From an uncultured Clostridia bacterium (GTDB lineage Bacteria; Bacillota; Clostridia; TANB77; CAG-508), in NCBI GenBank assembly GCA_944388705.1, contig CALXJU010000012.1:1-40301 (forward strand): a stretch of 40,301 nucleotides of DNA, written 5' to 3'. The position numbers and the translations under genes were made by a program. Under the pieces are notes generated by a model. That model was not told the DNA's origin and did not search any database. It saw only the letters and a list, made by a program, of their open reading frames with translations. Positions 29,939 to 39,136 of this stretch are shown here, piece by piece (positions within the stretch are counted from its first letter, which is position 1; the number at the start of each line of letters is the position of its first letter).

Positions 29939-30535
29939 TTATATGTTATTGGTTATAAATTCAACTACATCATTTATATTGTCTTTCTTTTTATATGTTT
30001 TTTTATCTTCATCGGTTAGCTCTACTAAATACTTGTTATATTCTGGAACAATTGTAATAGAGTCTAATGGATATCCTGGATTTCTTTTTTGACATGGTTT
30101 ATCTACAAAATAGAAATGGTCTTTACTCCATGAATATTCTTTTATTCCTTTATCACTACAAATTACCATTCCATAAACCCATTTTGCTGTTAATTTTGTT
30201 CCATATTCTTTTACTAAATTAGTATAATATTCTATCATTTCTTCATCATTTAATTCTTTACCATTTATTCTTCTTACATGTGTTCCTGGTTGTTTGTCTG
30301 ATGGCAATTCTTCTATAAATAAGTTATTATCCATTCCAATTGTTGGCATTTTGGTTTTATCAAAATATGCTTTTGCCTTGATATATGCGTTTTCAATTGC
30401 ATTTTTTCCACTTTCTTCTATATCTAATTTGAAATCCAAATCTTTTATTGTAATTAATTCTATTCCTTTTGTTTTTAATATTTCTTTATATTTTCCAACT
30501 TTTGCTGGGTTTGTTGTTGCAAATAATACTTTCAT
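29939..30535 (-). CDS. RdgB/HAM1-like non-canonical purine NTP pyrophosphatase
   Basis: A 198-aa member of the Ham1/RdgB family, which hydrolyses ITP, dITP and XTP to the monophosphates and keeps deaminated purines out of nucleic acids. FATTNPAKVGKYKEIL (5-20) is the N-terminal T/SxNxxK motif, ESGKNAIENAYIKAKAY (41-57) the second, and TIGMDNNLFIEELPSDKQPGTHVRR (70-94) the third, slightly divergent (IGMDN in place of the usual ADDSG). HFYFVDKPCQKRNPGYPLDSI near the end fits the base-recognition segment. Since the core differs from canonical RdgB, substrate range may too. RBS TAGGAGA. It lies 9 bases downstream of the Nudix gene. Confidence 0.82.
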   Translation of the reverse strand: MKVLFATTNPAKVGKYKEILKTKGIELITIKDLDFKLDIEESGKNAIENAYIKAKAYFDKTKMPTIGMDNNLFIEELPSDKQPGTHVRRINGKELNDEEMIEYYTNLVKEYGTKLTAKWVYGMVICSDKGIKEYSWSKDHFYFVDKPCQKRNPGYPLDSITIVPEYNKYLVELTDEDKKTYKKKDNINDVVEFITNNI

Positions 30536-30544
30536 TTTTATCTC

Positions 30545-30964
30545 CTAACTATTATTAAATAATTGTTTTTTGTGAATTTCTGCTTGTTGTAACATATGTC
30601 CTATATTACCTTCTCCTGCAAATTTATTTATATCAAAAAAGTTTTCATTTTTGTCGAGCCAAAAAAGTTTGTTTACTTCTTCTATTAATTTTACATCTTT
30701 GTTCAATTTTCCTGTATATACTTCTAATTCCATATCTGACATTTCGTATTGAAAGTTCATAATATGAGTTAATTTGATATCTTTATTAGTTATTCCTGTT
30801 TCTTCTTGTAATTCTCTATATGCTGCATGTAATTCGTCTTCATCTTTTTCTACTTTTCCACCAACTAAATTGAATTTTCCTTTATATGGTTCTTTTTCTC
30901 TTTTACACATTAGTATTTTATTTTCATCTTTATCAAAAACTAATATTACATTTAATTTTTTCAT
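30545..30964 (-). CDS. Nudix hydrolase (MutT-like)
   Basis: A 139-aa Nudix enzyme. The Nudix box is complete: GGKVEKDEDELHAAYRELQ EETGI spans residues 35-58, with Gly36, Glu42, Arg50-Glu51, Glu54-Glu55 and Gly57 in the canonical places. Members cleave nucleoside diphosphate derivatives, often oxidised (d)NTPs. The start is the ATG at 30964, seven bases after AAGGAG; an ATG further up at 30991 overlaps the kinase gene and has no site. In the nucleotide-handling cluster. Confidence 0.9.
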   Translation of the reverse strand: MKKLNVILVFDKDENKILMCKREKEPYKGKFNLVGGKVEKDEDELHAAYRELQEETGITNKDIKLTHIMNFQYEMSDMELEVYTGKLNKDVKLIEEVNKLFWLDKNENFFDINKFAGEGNIGHMLQQAEIHKKQLFNNS

Positions 30965-30980
30965 AATTTTCTCCTTTATT

Positions 30981-31544
30981 TTATAAGTCAAACTTTTCTT
31001 TTATTATTTTTGCCACTTCTTCAGGTGATAATTTCTCATTATTTATTTTTATATAGTTCTTGAATATTTTTTCTCCTTCTCCTTGTTCAGAGTTAAGTTT
31101 ATGCTTTGTCATGGATTTAATCAAATCATTTTCACTCCATTCCAAATCTCTTTTAGAAGCTTTATTTGCTAATCTATTTTCTGTTTTATTTCTTTTTAAT
31201 CTTTCTTCTAGTGATGCTTCTAATTCCACTACATATGATTCTTCAAAAAGTTCCATAAATCTATTTGCTTGCTCTATTTCTATTTGAAAGTCTTTTCCAA
31301 AATCAAAACATGCTGTAAATATAATTCCTTTTTCTTTACTTTTAGCAAATTCTTTAAATATTTCATATCTAATAACACTATTCATTTTTAAAAAAGTTTC
31401 TTTATCATAGTCAAATATTAATCTAACCATTTCTATTGTCATGTGATTATGTAATAATTTATATCCTGTAATTTTTGATAATTGTTGTCCAACTGTCATT
31501 TTTCCTACTGCTTGCGGTCCTATTATTAATACAAATTTCGGCAT
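30981..31544 (-). CDS. P-loop kinase-like protein (AAA_33 type)
   Basis: A 187-aa small kinase. LIIGPQAVGKMTVGQQLSKITG (6-27) is the P-loop; the GKM in place of GKS/T is common in this family (GPxAVGKMTVG). HNHMTIEMVRLIF (32-44) and FTACFDFGKDFQIEIEQANRF follow, then LEASLEERLKRNKTENRLANK, a lid-like arginine-rich region. Related to shikimate/AMP-type small-molecule kinases; substrate unknown. Ribosome site AAAGGGGGAA. It lies 16 bases upstream of the Nudix gene. Confidence 0.8.
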   Translation of the reverse strand: MPKFVLIIGPQAVGKMTVGQQLSKITGYKLLHNHMTIEMVRLIFDYDKETFLKMNSVIRYEIFKEFAKSKEKGIIFTACFDFGKDFQIEIEQANRFMELFEESYVVELEASLEERLKRNKTENRLANKASKRDLEWSENDLIKSMTKHKLNSEQGEGEKIFKNYIKINNEKLSPEEVAKIIKEKFDL

Positions 31545-31578
31545 TTTACATTCCCCCTTTAGTAATTTTGTATTGATT

Positions 31579-32115
31579 TTATTTTAACCTTTCATAATAC
31601 TTTTTCAAAAAATTCCAAGGTCCAGTTTTGTCTGTAATACCCTCGAAATTGTTATTAATTCTATCTAATATTTCTTGTTTACTGAACCATTTTATTTCTG
31701 ATACTTCATCTTCTTGTAATTTTATATTTGAAATATCTATCTCTTTTGCAATTATATAACATTCATTATAATGATTATTTATTATATTGTCTTTAATATT
31801 AATAGATGTTGAACCTACTAAATATTTCACTTCGTTTTCTGCAACTTCAATACCTAATTCTTCTTTGATTTCTCTTATTAACGCTTGACTTCCAAATTCT
31901 CCTGCTAAAACATGACCACCTGCTGTAATATCCCATAAATCTGGCCATAACTTCTTATTTTTACTTCTTTTTTGCAATAAAACATCTCCATTTTTGTTAA
32001 ATATAAATCCATATATTGCTCTATGCCATAAACCTTTTTCATGACATTCTTCTCTTGTAGCTATTTCTCCAGTAAATTCACCATATTTATTTAATACATC
32101 AAAATATTCTTTCAT
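31579..32115 (-). CDS. Nudix hydrolase, IPP-isomerase-like subgroup
   Basis: A 178-aa Nudix protein. Residues 1-40 (YFDVLNKYGEFTGEIATREECHEKGLWHRAIYGFI) show the N-terminal pattern shared with isopentenyl-diphosphate isomerase-like Nudix proteins. The Nudix box runs from 67 to 89: Gly67, Glu73, Arg81-Glu82, Glu85-Glu86, Gly88. Members act on NDP-sugars, cap-like or coenzyme pyrophosphates; the isomerase subgroup requires extra residues not evident here. RBS AAGGAGA. Second Nudix gene of the cluster. Confidence 0.88.
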   Translation of the reverse strand: MKEYFDVLNKYGEFTGEIATREECHEKGLWHRAIYGFIFNKNGDVLLQKRSKNKKLWPDLWDITAGGHVLAGEFGSQALIREIKEELGIEVAENEVKYLVGSTSINIKDNIINNHYNECYIIAKEIDISNIKLQEDEVSEIKWFSKQEILDRINNNFEGITDKTGPWNFLKKYYERLK

Positions 32116-32160
32116 ATTCGTTTTCTCCTTTTTCTTATCAAATATTTTTTTGATTTTTTA

Positions 32161-33228
32161 TTATCTATCTGTTAAGTCCCCATCAAATCCGTAAATCTTC
32201 TTACATAATGGTTCTTTTCTCTTTCCGCTATATACAACTACTTTTTCTAAATCTTCATATATACTATGCAGTTCTATTCCATAGTTTTTCATTGTTTCTA
32301 CACTCAATTCTTTAAAAGCAGGACAAGGTCGTATTGTTCCATCATATTTTATAACTAATTTTTCAGTTCCTGCTGTACATAGATGCGATATTCTTCCATT
32401 AAGTGGAATTCCAATTCTAATTTTACCACTATAACGTTCTTTTTCTTTTTTCAATATTTCTGAAAATTCTTTTAGTTCTTCTTCGCTTAGCATTAATTCT
32501 TCTTTGTTATCTCTCCCTCTACCTTGAGGAACAAAATTTAATATACTTATATTTTTTACTTTTGATATTTCTAAACATTCAATTATATCAGGGAATTGTC
32601 TATAATTTGGTTTCATTGGTATAAAATGTACGTCAACATTTAGTCCTGTTAGACTAGCTCTTATTAAAGAATCCATTAAACATGTATTTAATCCTTTTCT
32701 CCCCATTAATTCATTATCAGTAGTTTCTTCAAATGCTTGCCAATCAAATACAATTTTGTCTAATCCTAATTGTTTTAATGTTTCAAACTCCTGTCTTGTT
32801 ATCGCTTCAAATTCTTTTGGTCTTAAACATCTATCATAATATGCTTTTACATTTCTTTTTAACCTTTCATTCCATGGCTCATGTTCTTCTATTTCTTGTA
32901 AATCTTTCTCACATTTATCTTTAATGTATTCTATTACTTCTGGTGGAATTGCATTTGCTCTTTTTATTCCACTAGTAAATATAACTGTTCTAATACCATT
33001 ATCTTTACAAAACTTAACCATTTCAAATAAATTTGGATGTAAAAAGGGTTCTCCTCCAGAAATTGAAATTTCTTCTATTCCACCTTGTTTTATAAAATGC
33101 ATCACTGCTCTTTTAAATTGTTCTAATGTAATTATTGTTTGCTTCTCTGGTGATGAATTTGAAGAACAAAACTTACAATTGTTTGGACATGTCTGTATTA
33201 TTTCAAAACATAAATCTTTTAGTATCAT
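32161..33228 (-). CDS. Radical SAM protein with C-terminal cysteine motif
   Basis: A 355-aa radical SAM enzyme. FEIIQTCPNNCKFCSS (8-23) holds the cluster cysteines Cys14, Cys18 and Cys21; SISGGEPFLHP (55-65) is the GGEP motif. The C-terminal part has HLCTAGTEKLVIKYDG, then RPCPAF and PLCKK, a cysteine pattern like a SPASM/twitch auxiliary site. SPASM proteins often modify peptides or sugars, but no precursor peptide is evident next to it. AAGAGAGAA before the ATG. It lies in the nucleotide-handling cluster, and its substrate is not clear. Confidence 0.85.
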   Translation of the reverse strand: MILKDLCFEIIQTCPNNCKFCSSNSSPEKQTIITLEQFKRAVMHFIKQGGIEEISISGGEPFLHPNLFEMVKFCKDNGIRTVIFTSGIKRANAIPPEVIEYIKDKCEKDLQEIEEHEPWNERLKRNVKAYYDRCLRPKEFEAITRQEFETLKQLGLDKIVFDWQAFEETTDNELMGRKGLNTCLMDSLIRASLTGLNVDVHFIPMKPNYRQFPDIIECLEISKVKNISILNFVPQGRGRDNKEELMLSEEELKEFSEILKKEKERYSGKIRIGIPLNGRISHLCTAGTEKLVIKYDGTIRPCPAFKELSVETMKNYGIELHSIYEDLEKVVVYSGKRKEPLCKKIYGFDGDLTDR

Positions 33229-33264
33229 AATTCTCTCTTTCCTATTTTAATACCTGTAAAAAGG

Positions 33265-33933
33265 TTATTTTTTATGTATCAATATGTGATAATGATATGA
33301 ATCAAATACTTGATTGTTTTCTTCATGATAATCTATTACTTGATATATTGTAATAATTTCAAAGTCTTTAAATAATTTTTTTGCTAAATTATAGTCTACA
33401 TAGAAATGTGGTACTTTATATTCTGGTCCTTCTTCCATTTTTAACCTTGTATTCTCATCAACTAAAGGCCAATTTTCCTGTTTAAATCCGAATGTATCTT
33501 TTGAACCTAGTGTCAAATAACATTCTCCATCTTTTTTCATTACCCTATAAAGTTCTTTTATTACCTTTTTCATTCCTTCTGTATCAGTATGAGAAATTAC
33601 ATTTCTAGAATAAATACAGTCAAATTTCTCGTCTTTATAAGGTAAGTTAAGCATATCTCCAATTTTATAATCAAATATTAAATTTTCTTTATCTGCCCAT
33701 TCTCTAGTTCTCTTAATTGCTTCTTCACTTATATCAAAACAACTAACATTAAAATTATTTTTACCGAATAAAATAGAATGTCTTCCTAATCCACAACCTA
33801 AATCTAAGAATTCTTTCTTTTCTTGAGAGCTCCACCTGTTCAATAAATAATAAGATTCAATGCTAGGTTCTTTCCAAATTTCAGTTTGATTATCTTGTAC
33901 TATTTTCCAGTTCCATCCCTTTGATTCTATCAT
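33265..33933 (-). CDS. Class I SAM-dependent methyltransferase
   Basis: A 222-aa methyltransferase. Motif I FLDLGCGLGRHSILFGKN (about 43-60) and motif II NVSCFDISEEAI (about 63-74). IYSRNVISHTDTEGMKKVIKELYRVMK marks the post-motif helix and LYRVMK pattern of the Methyltransf_11/25 fold. The start is the ATG at 33933 following AAAGGA; an upstream in-frame ATG at 33972 is unsupported. Substrate unknown. Positioned between the GNAT and radical SAM genes. Confidence 0.88.
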   Translation of the reverse strand: MIESKGWNWKIVQDNQTEIWKEPSIESYYLLNRWSSQEKKEFLDLGCGLGRHSILFGKNNFNVSCFDISEEAIKRTREWADKENLIFDYKIGDMLNLPYKDEKFDCIYSRNVISHTDTEGMKKVIKELYRVMKKDGECYLTLGSKDTFGFKQENWPLVDENTRLKMEEGPEYKVPHFYVDYNLAKKLFKDFEIITIYQVIDYHEENNQVFDSYHYHILIHKK

Positions 33934-34011
33934 AATATTTTTTTCCTTTCTTATTTTGCTACATTCTATCATAGAAAATATAAAAAAGAAAGGCTTTTTA
34001 TAATAATAAAT

Positions 34012-34037
34012 ATGGAGATTAGAACACTAATCTCCAT
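34012..34037 (-). terminator. Hairpin at the end of the GNAT gene
   Basis: ATGGAGATTAG (34012-34022), loop AACA, CTAATCTCCAT (34027-34037), 11 bp perfect, touching the stop codon of the GNAT gene (34038). Minus strand continues ATTTATTATTAT, a weak tail, so some read-through into the cluster is possible. Confidence 0.65.
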
Positions 34038-34604
34038 TTATTTTTGGATATTTTTATTTCGTATATAACTCTCTGTAAACTCACTTTCTAAAATATCCAT
34101 TGTTATAGTATCATAATAATTACCATTGATAAATCTATTTTCACGAATTCTTCCTGTTTCCTTGAAACCACATTTTTTATAACATTTTAATGCTCTTTCA
34201 TTAAAACTCATTAACTCTAATTTTACACTATGTAAATTCATATAGTTAAAACCATAATCTAATAACAATCTTATTGCTTCTGTACCATAACCTTTACTCA
34301 AATAATCTTTGTCTCCTATAAAAATCCCTAATGTTGCTGTTCTATGCGTATAATTTATTCTTTCTAGTCCCACAGTTCCAATTAATTTATCTCCATCTAG
34401 AGTTATGATAGAAAATGTAGCTTCTGGATTATAATTTTGTTCTAAATGTTTTCTTTCTCCTTCTAATGACATAATTTGTCCGCTTCTGCCTGTATAATCA
34501 GTTACTTCAAAATCATTCATCCATTCTGTAAATTTTTCTAAATCTTCAATGCTTCTTGGAGATAAATATATTCTATCTCCTAATAATTTTTTAAAATATT
34601 TCAT
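34038..34604 (-). CDS. GNAT family N-acetyltransferase (RimJ/RimL-like)
   Basis: A 188-aa GNAT enzyme. LGDRIYLSPRSIEDLEKFTEWMND (8-31) is the typical RimJ/RimL start. DKDYLSKGYGTEAIRLLLDYGFNYMNLHSVKLELMSFNERALKCYKKCGFKETG (97-150) contains the acetyl-CoA loop (KGYGTEA) and the NxRAxxxYxKxGF motif. Substrate may be protein N-termini, a nucleotide-amino sugar or an antibiotic. AGGAGG precedes the ATG. It is the first gene of the minus-strand cluster, though a hairpin separates it from the methyltransferase. Confidence 0.9.
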   Translation of the reverse strand: MKYFKKLLGDRIYLSPRSIEDLEKFTEWMNDFEVTDYTGRSGQIMSLEGERKHLEQNYNPEATFSIITLDGDKLIGTVGLERINYTHRTATLGIFIGDKDYLSKGYGTEAIRLLLDYGFNYMNLHSVKLELMSFNERALKCYKKCGFKETGRIRENRFINGNYYDTITMDILESEFTESYIRNKNIQK

Positions 34605-34639
34605 TCATGCCCTCCTAATTGTCAAATTTTACTTCATAT

Positions 34640-36346
34640 TTATTTTTCTTCTTTCTTTGGTTCTTCTTGCTTTTCTTCTGCTTTTTGTTCAGTTTTCGTT
34701 TCTTCTTGTTTCTTTTCTTCAGGTTGTTCTGTTTTATTTTCTTCTTGTTGTTCTTCAGGCTTTTTATTTAATTTTTTCTTTATTTTCTTTACAATTATTA
34801 ACACTACAATCACTACAAGTAATACTCCAAAAGCAACCAAACCGATTATAATATAATTATTATAAGTAAAAGTAAACTCTATATTTCCTCTTACAAAATC
34901 AATTTTATGAATAGGCTCATCTACTTTTTGATTTGATATTTTGTTTGTTGAATCTGGTAAAATGTATTCTACTTCTATTTGTGATGGTTGTAATGTACCT
35001 TCTATTATAGTATTTACTTCAAGTTCTTCTTTAATGTTTGATTTTAGGAAAAATATAAATTTATTTTCAAATTCAAATTCATTTTTTCCTGATATAATTT
35101 CTGAAGTCTTTTTTTCTAATCTATCTATTGTAAGTGATTTAAACTCTATACTATAACATCTTATTGTTCCTTCATCATAAATATTTAATGTCATTCCTTT
35201 TGATAGTTTGTTTTTAAATTTTTCTTCTAAAACATCTTTATAATAATTTGCATTTTCTAATGGTAATTGTAAAATAATCTTTCTTTCTATTTCTCCATAC
35301 ATCGTTATTTTTGTACTTATTTTTATATTTTCAAATGTAATTGGTCTTTCATATGTAAATATCATATTTTCATCTTTTCTTTGTAAAGTAATAACTTTAT
35401 TATTTATATTAACAGCTGTATCTTCTTCTTTTTCAATATTTTCATAAATTTCTGGGCATGTAATTCTTTGAGAAATTGAACCATTTTCTGTTAATAATTT
35501 TTCATTATCAATACTCTCTTCATAAGTAATTTTCATTTTTTCATCTGTGCTATATTCTTGTTTTTCTGTTATTAATACTGATACATTTAAAGCTTGCATT
35601 GTTTTTTCTGATAATTCTTCTAAACTATTAGCATCAAATGATACTGTTATTCTAATTTTTGAATTTTCTTTAACTTCTCCTATTTTCTCAAATCTTTCTT
35701 TTATTTCTTTAATATCATTTTCCTCATCTGTATCTACTGTGACTGTTATTTCTCTTGAATAATCTGATATATTATTGATTACTGTTTGTATTGAAACATT
35801 TGAGAATAAAATAACATCTTGTTTTTCTCTTGTGTCAATTGCTTCTTTTGTTTCGTATTTTGTTTCTCCTAGTTCTAATGTACTATTATTAACTGTGAAA
35901 AATTCTTGTATATTTCCTTCTACTAACATGTCTTCTGCTTCTAATTGATTTTTCACAAAATTTGTTAATTCAATTGATTTAAATCCCTCTACTATATTTA
36001 TTTTATCTCCTTGTTCATTCATAATTGCTGGTTTATATCCCAATAATTCTGTTAGTCTTTCAACATATTCATCATATGTTGAAAAACTAAAATTCATTGT
36101 AAATGTTATTGTTTTGTCTTGTGTTTTTAGAGTGTATTCTAACCATGTTGGTCTACTTTTTCTAAGTGCTAATTCAAAACCTTCTCTTCCTCCACTTACA
36201 TAACTATTAATATCTGATTCATCTATTTCTATAATCAAATTTCTTGTACCTGTAAATGTATTATCTTCTGCTTTTACAATGTATGAACTAGATAAAATTA
36301 TAAAAATACCTATTAGACAAATGATTAATTTATTTAATTTTCTCAT
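34640..36346 (-). CDS. Secreted, C-terminally membrane-anchored cell-surface protein
   Basis: A 568-aa protein of unknown function. Residues 1-26 are a signal peptide (LIICLIGIFIILSSSYIVKA). The extracellular part is beta-rich and repetitive at the level of TF...SL..IT pattern without a named domain. A single helix (about 497-519, IIIGLVAFGVLLVVIVVLIIV) is followed by a 49-residue low-complexity tail of Glu, Lys, Gln and Pro (EEQQEENKTEQPEEKK and similar). No LPXTG. Ribosome site AAGGGGGAA. It follows the large surface protein gene by 20 bases on the same strand, probably in the same operon. Confidence 0.75.
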   Translation of the reverse strand: MRKLNKLIICLIGIFIILSSSYIVKAEDNTFTGTRNLIIEIDESDINSYVSGGREGFELALRKSRPTWLEYTLKTQDKTITFTMNFSFSTYDEYVERLTELLGYKPAIMNEQGDKINIVEGFKSIELTNFVKNQLEAEDMLVEGNIQEFFTVNNSTLELGETKYETKEAIDTREKQDVILFSNVSIQTVINNISDYSREITVTVDTDEENDIKEIKERFEKIGEVKENSKIRITVSFDANSLEELSEKTMQALNVSVLITEKQEYSTDEKMKITYEESIDNEKLLTENGSISQRITCPEIYENIEKEEDTAVNINNKVITLQRKDENMIFTYERPITFENIKISTKITMYGEIERKIILQLPLENANYYKDVLEEKFKNKLSKGMTLNIYDEGTIRCYSIEFKSLTIDRLEKKTSEIISGKNEFEFENKFIFFLKSNIKEELEVNTIIEGTLQPSQIEVEYILPDSTNKISNQKVDEPIHKIDFVRGNIEFTFTYNNYIIIGLVAFGVLLVVIVVLIIVKKIKKKLNKKPEEQQEENKTEQPEEKKQEETKTEQKAEEKQEEPKKEEK

Positions 36347-36366
36347 TTAATTTCCCCCTTATTTTC

Positions 36367-39045
36367 CTAATTCATGTCATATCTGTATAATACTTTTGTA
36401 TCATTTGAGTCTATTTGATAGAAGTATAATACATTATCTGTTGTTTCCATGCTACAATTTTCCATTTGACATCTAAATGTCTCATTTGGAAATCTTTTTA
36501 CTTCTGTTTTGTTGGCTAAATTTGCATCTAATTTATATAATACAACATCATTTTCTTCTTGGTCAAAGAAATACCAATCTCCTGAATCTGATTCTGAAAG
36601 TGTAAACATTGCATATTTACTTTTTACAGTTGTTATTGTTCTCATTTCTCCATTTGGTGTTCCATATACATTTAAATTATATCCACTATAATCTGGTAAC
36701 TGTGTTTGTGTTACAATTCCAAAACTTTCATTTTTCCATCCTGAACTTGTTTCTGTTGGTACTTGTATTGCTCTATCTTTACTCATAAACAAATTTTCTG
36801 TTGCTGTTGGTCTTGTTCTGCCATATGCATAGAATTTTTGTGCTACATAATAATTTCCTTGGTCAGATATATAATATTGCTCTACAGTTGGTTCTGAACC
36901 ATATTCATGTATTATGTTTTTATCTTTTCCTACTACATAATAATAGTTATCTGCCATTCCTAAAAATCCCAATCCTAGTCCATCATCTAATGTTGTTATG
37001 TAAAAATTGCCATCATCTTGTTCTATCATTAATTGAACTTCATTATCAAAACTTCTAAATTCATCTATTTCAGAATTACTTCTATTATATCTATAAATTT
37101 TCTTTTCTTCATCTTTTGCTACATAATAGATATAATTATTGTCTTGTGTTAATACATATGAAACATTTTCTATTACTGTTTTATATAATGGTTTTTCTTT
37201 ATCTATTCTAACTACATCTGTTCCTCCATCATCTGAAAATACTGTTACATATATATAACTATCATCTATTGCACATATTTGGTCAAATTCTTTAGTATAT
37301 ATTGTTTGTTTTTCTTTATCAGTTTTATCTTCTTTTATTAATTGTCCATATGATGTTTTATAGTAGTTATTCTTAGTATCTTCTGCACTTACCTGTCCTG
37401 TTTTCATTATGTCTTTGTTATAGTGTGATGGTGATAATTCTCCTAATTCTAATAATGTTATATCTAATAATGTTAATTGTTCCTGTATTGATAATGGTAG
37501 AATTTTATTTTTTAATTTAAATTTTATATCTAAATCTAATAGTTTCAGATATACTCTTGCATGACCTTCAAATTTTTCTTCATGTGTTAATTTTGTATCA
37601 TCTTTTGTCCACTCTATTCCTGCTGATAATGAACCTATAAAGTCTGCTTCTACTCCTACTTTTAATATTGCTAAATCTATAATATTTGCAGAACCTATAT
37701 TTACCATTGCATCTATTCCTGTATTTAAATCTCCTGCTGTACTAATTTCCCCTTTAAGGTTTAATGTTGATTTTTCTTCATTATATACTTCTTTATTTTC
37801 AAATTTCCATTCATCATTTTCTACTATATTAAGTTCATTTATTGTTTCTGATTCATAACTATAATCTAATGATAATCCTATTTTTACATTTCCTTGAAAA
37901 TCTACATATACCATTATTCCTAATGATATTGGCATAGATGTTTTAAAATCTTCTATTGACCCTGATAAGTTTGTAGGGTTTGTTATTACTGTGAACATTT
38001 TTCTTGTTCCTACATCCATATAAAATAATGGTATTAATTTTTCTTTTACTCCACATATGTCAGCTATTCCTAGTTTTGTTATTGTTTCTTCTCCACCAAA
38101 TTCTGTTTCTACTCCTGTTTCAAATCCAAATGATGATGTGATTTTTTTATCTATATTAAATTGTAAGTCATGTATTCCTCCAAAAAAATCCCAATCAAAT
38201 ACTGTATCAAAATTTACATGCTCGAAATTTAATTCTCCATTTATTTTTAAATATATGTTTTTTAATTCTTCTTCACTAATTTCACTTTTGCGTAAATATT
38301 TTATTAGACTTTGCAAATGTTCAGATAAATCTGCTTCTAATGCTAGTTTACCACTTAAACTTTTTTGGTCTACTGGCTTTATTTCTGCACTTTCAATTTG
38401 TAAATTTGTTAAGTTATCAACTGTTGCTTCTTGAGTGTTATCTAATTTTTGTACTGTTGAACCTGTGCTTTCCCCTAAATATGTTACATTTACACCTTCC
38501 ATTGGTTTAATGTTTTTTAAGTTATCTTCTGTTAGTGTTTCACTTAAATCTATATCTACCATATCAAATATTTCATCTACTTTTGGTGTTTCTGTTACTA
38601 ATGTTGTTTTTCCATCATTTTCTGTATTTGATACTACTTTTCCAAAAAATGCTTCTTGATATGGTGTTGAACTATCTCCTTCTAAATAAAATATTTCTCC
38701 TTTTGTTAATTCTTTTATTTTTTCATTTGCATTATTTATTATTGCTTGTGTATTTCCATTTTCTAATAGAGTAACTTGTTCTATTGAACTATTTACACTT
38801 TTTGCTTCATCTCCAACAAGTGTTTCTATTCCATATGATAATAATGCTACATCTTCATTTTCTTCTTTTAGTTTTTGGATTTCTTCACTATAACTTTCAG
38901 CTTTCTTTTCTGCTGTATAGTCATTTATTTTTGCTTTGAAATTATATCTTACTTGATATGATACTATTAATGCTACAAATAATATTACAAAAATTATTAA
39001 AACAATTAAAAGTTTTTTTCCTATCTTTTTTAGTTTTTCTTTCAT
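36367..39045 (-). CDS. Large membrane-anchored extracellular protein, C-terminal propeller-like
   Basis: An 892-aa protein. Residues about 9-30 form the only hydrophobic helix (LLIVLIIFVILFVALIVSYQ); the remainder should be outside the cell. A region of about 60-200 is helical and polar. 230-560 is beta-rich. The last 300 residues show repeated aromatic pairs (DDSYIYVTVF, DNNYIYYVAKDEEKKIYRYN, DNYYYVVGKDK, DVLYFYQIDS-like), suggesting a beta-propeller of the DUF5050 kind. Function unknown. The ATG at 39045 follows GAAGGG at a usable distance; a TTG upstream at 39069 lies before that site. Neighbours are also envelope proteins. Confidence 0.72.
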   Translation of the reverse strand: MKEKLKKIGKKLLIVLIIFVILFVALIVSYQVRYNFKAKINDYTAEKKAESYSEEIQKLKEENEDVALLSYGIETLVGDEAKSVNSSIEQVTLLENGNTQAIINNANEKIKELTKGEIFYLEGDSSTPYQEAFFGKVVSNTENDGKTTLVTETPKVDEIFDMVDIDLSETLTEDNLKNIKPMEGVNVTYLGESTGSTVQKLDNTQEATVDNLTNLQIESAEIKPVDQKSLSGKLALEADLSEHLQSLIKYLRKSEISEEELKNIYLKINGELNFEHVNFDTVFDWDFFGGIHDLQFNIDKKITSSFGFETGVETEFGGEETITKLGIADICGVKEKLIPLFYMDVGTRKMFTVITNPTNLSGSIEDFKTSMPISLGIMVYVDFQGNVKIGLSLDYSYESETINELNIVENDEWKFENKEVYNEEKSTLNLKGEISTAGDLNTGIDAMVNIGSANIIDLAILKVGVEADFIGSLSAGIEWTKDDTKLTHEEKFEGHARVYLKLLDLDIKFKLKNKILPLSIQEQLTLLDITLLELGELSPSHYNKDIMKTGQVSAEDTKNNYYKTSYGQLIKEDKTDKEKQTIYTKEFDQICAIDDSYIYVTVFSDDGGTDVVRIDKEKPLYKTVIENVSYVLTQDNNYIYYVAKDEEKKIYRYNRSNSEIDEFRSFDNEVQLMIEQDDGNFYITTLDDGLGLGFLGMADNYYYVVGKDKNIIHEYGSEPTVEQYYISDQGNYYVAQKFYAYGRTRPTATENLFMSKDRAIQVPTETSSGWKNESFGIVTQTQLPDYSGYNLNVYGTPNGEMRTITTVKSKYAMFTLSESDSGDWYFFDQEENDVVLYKLDANLANKTEVKRFPNETFRCQMENCSMETTDNVLYFYQIDSNDTKVLYRYDMN

Positions 39046-39077
39046 TTTTTCATTCCCTTCTTTTTTCAATATATTAA

Positions 39078-39130
39078 AAAGACCATATTTGAAATTGTTG
39101 ATGTTTTCTACATTTCAAATTATGGTCTTT
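39078..39130 (-). terminator. Terminator after the YIP1-like gene
   Basis: Arms AAAGACCATATTTGAAAT (39078-39095) and 39112-39130 pair along about 17 bp with one bulge. Minus strand continues TTTTTAATATATTG, so it can end transcripts from the YIP1-like gene at 39137. Confidence 0.75.
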
Positions 39131-39136
39131 ATGTTC

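Noticed and set aside
33245..33264. Hairpin between the methyltransferase and radical SAM genes as terminator
   Set aside because: The stem is short and bulged, and the T-run is on the plus-strand side only, the wrong strand for these genes.
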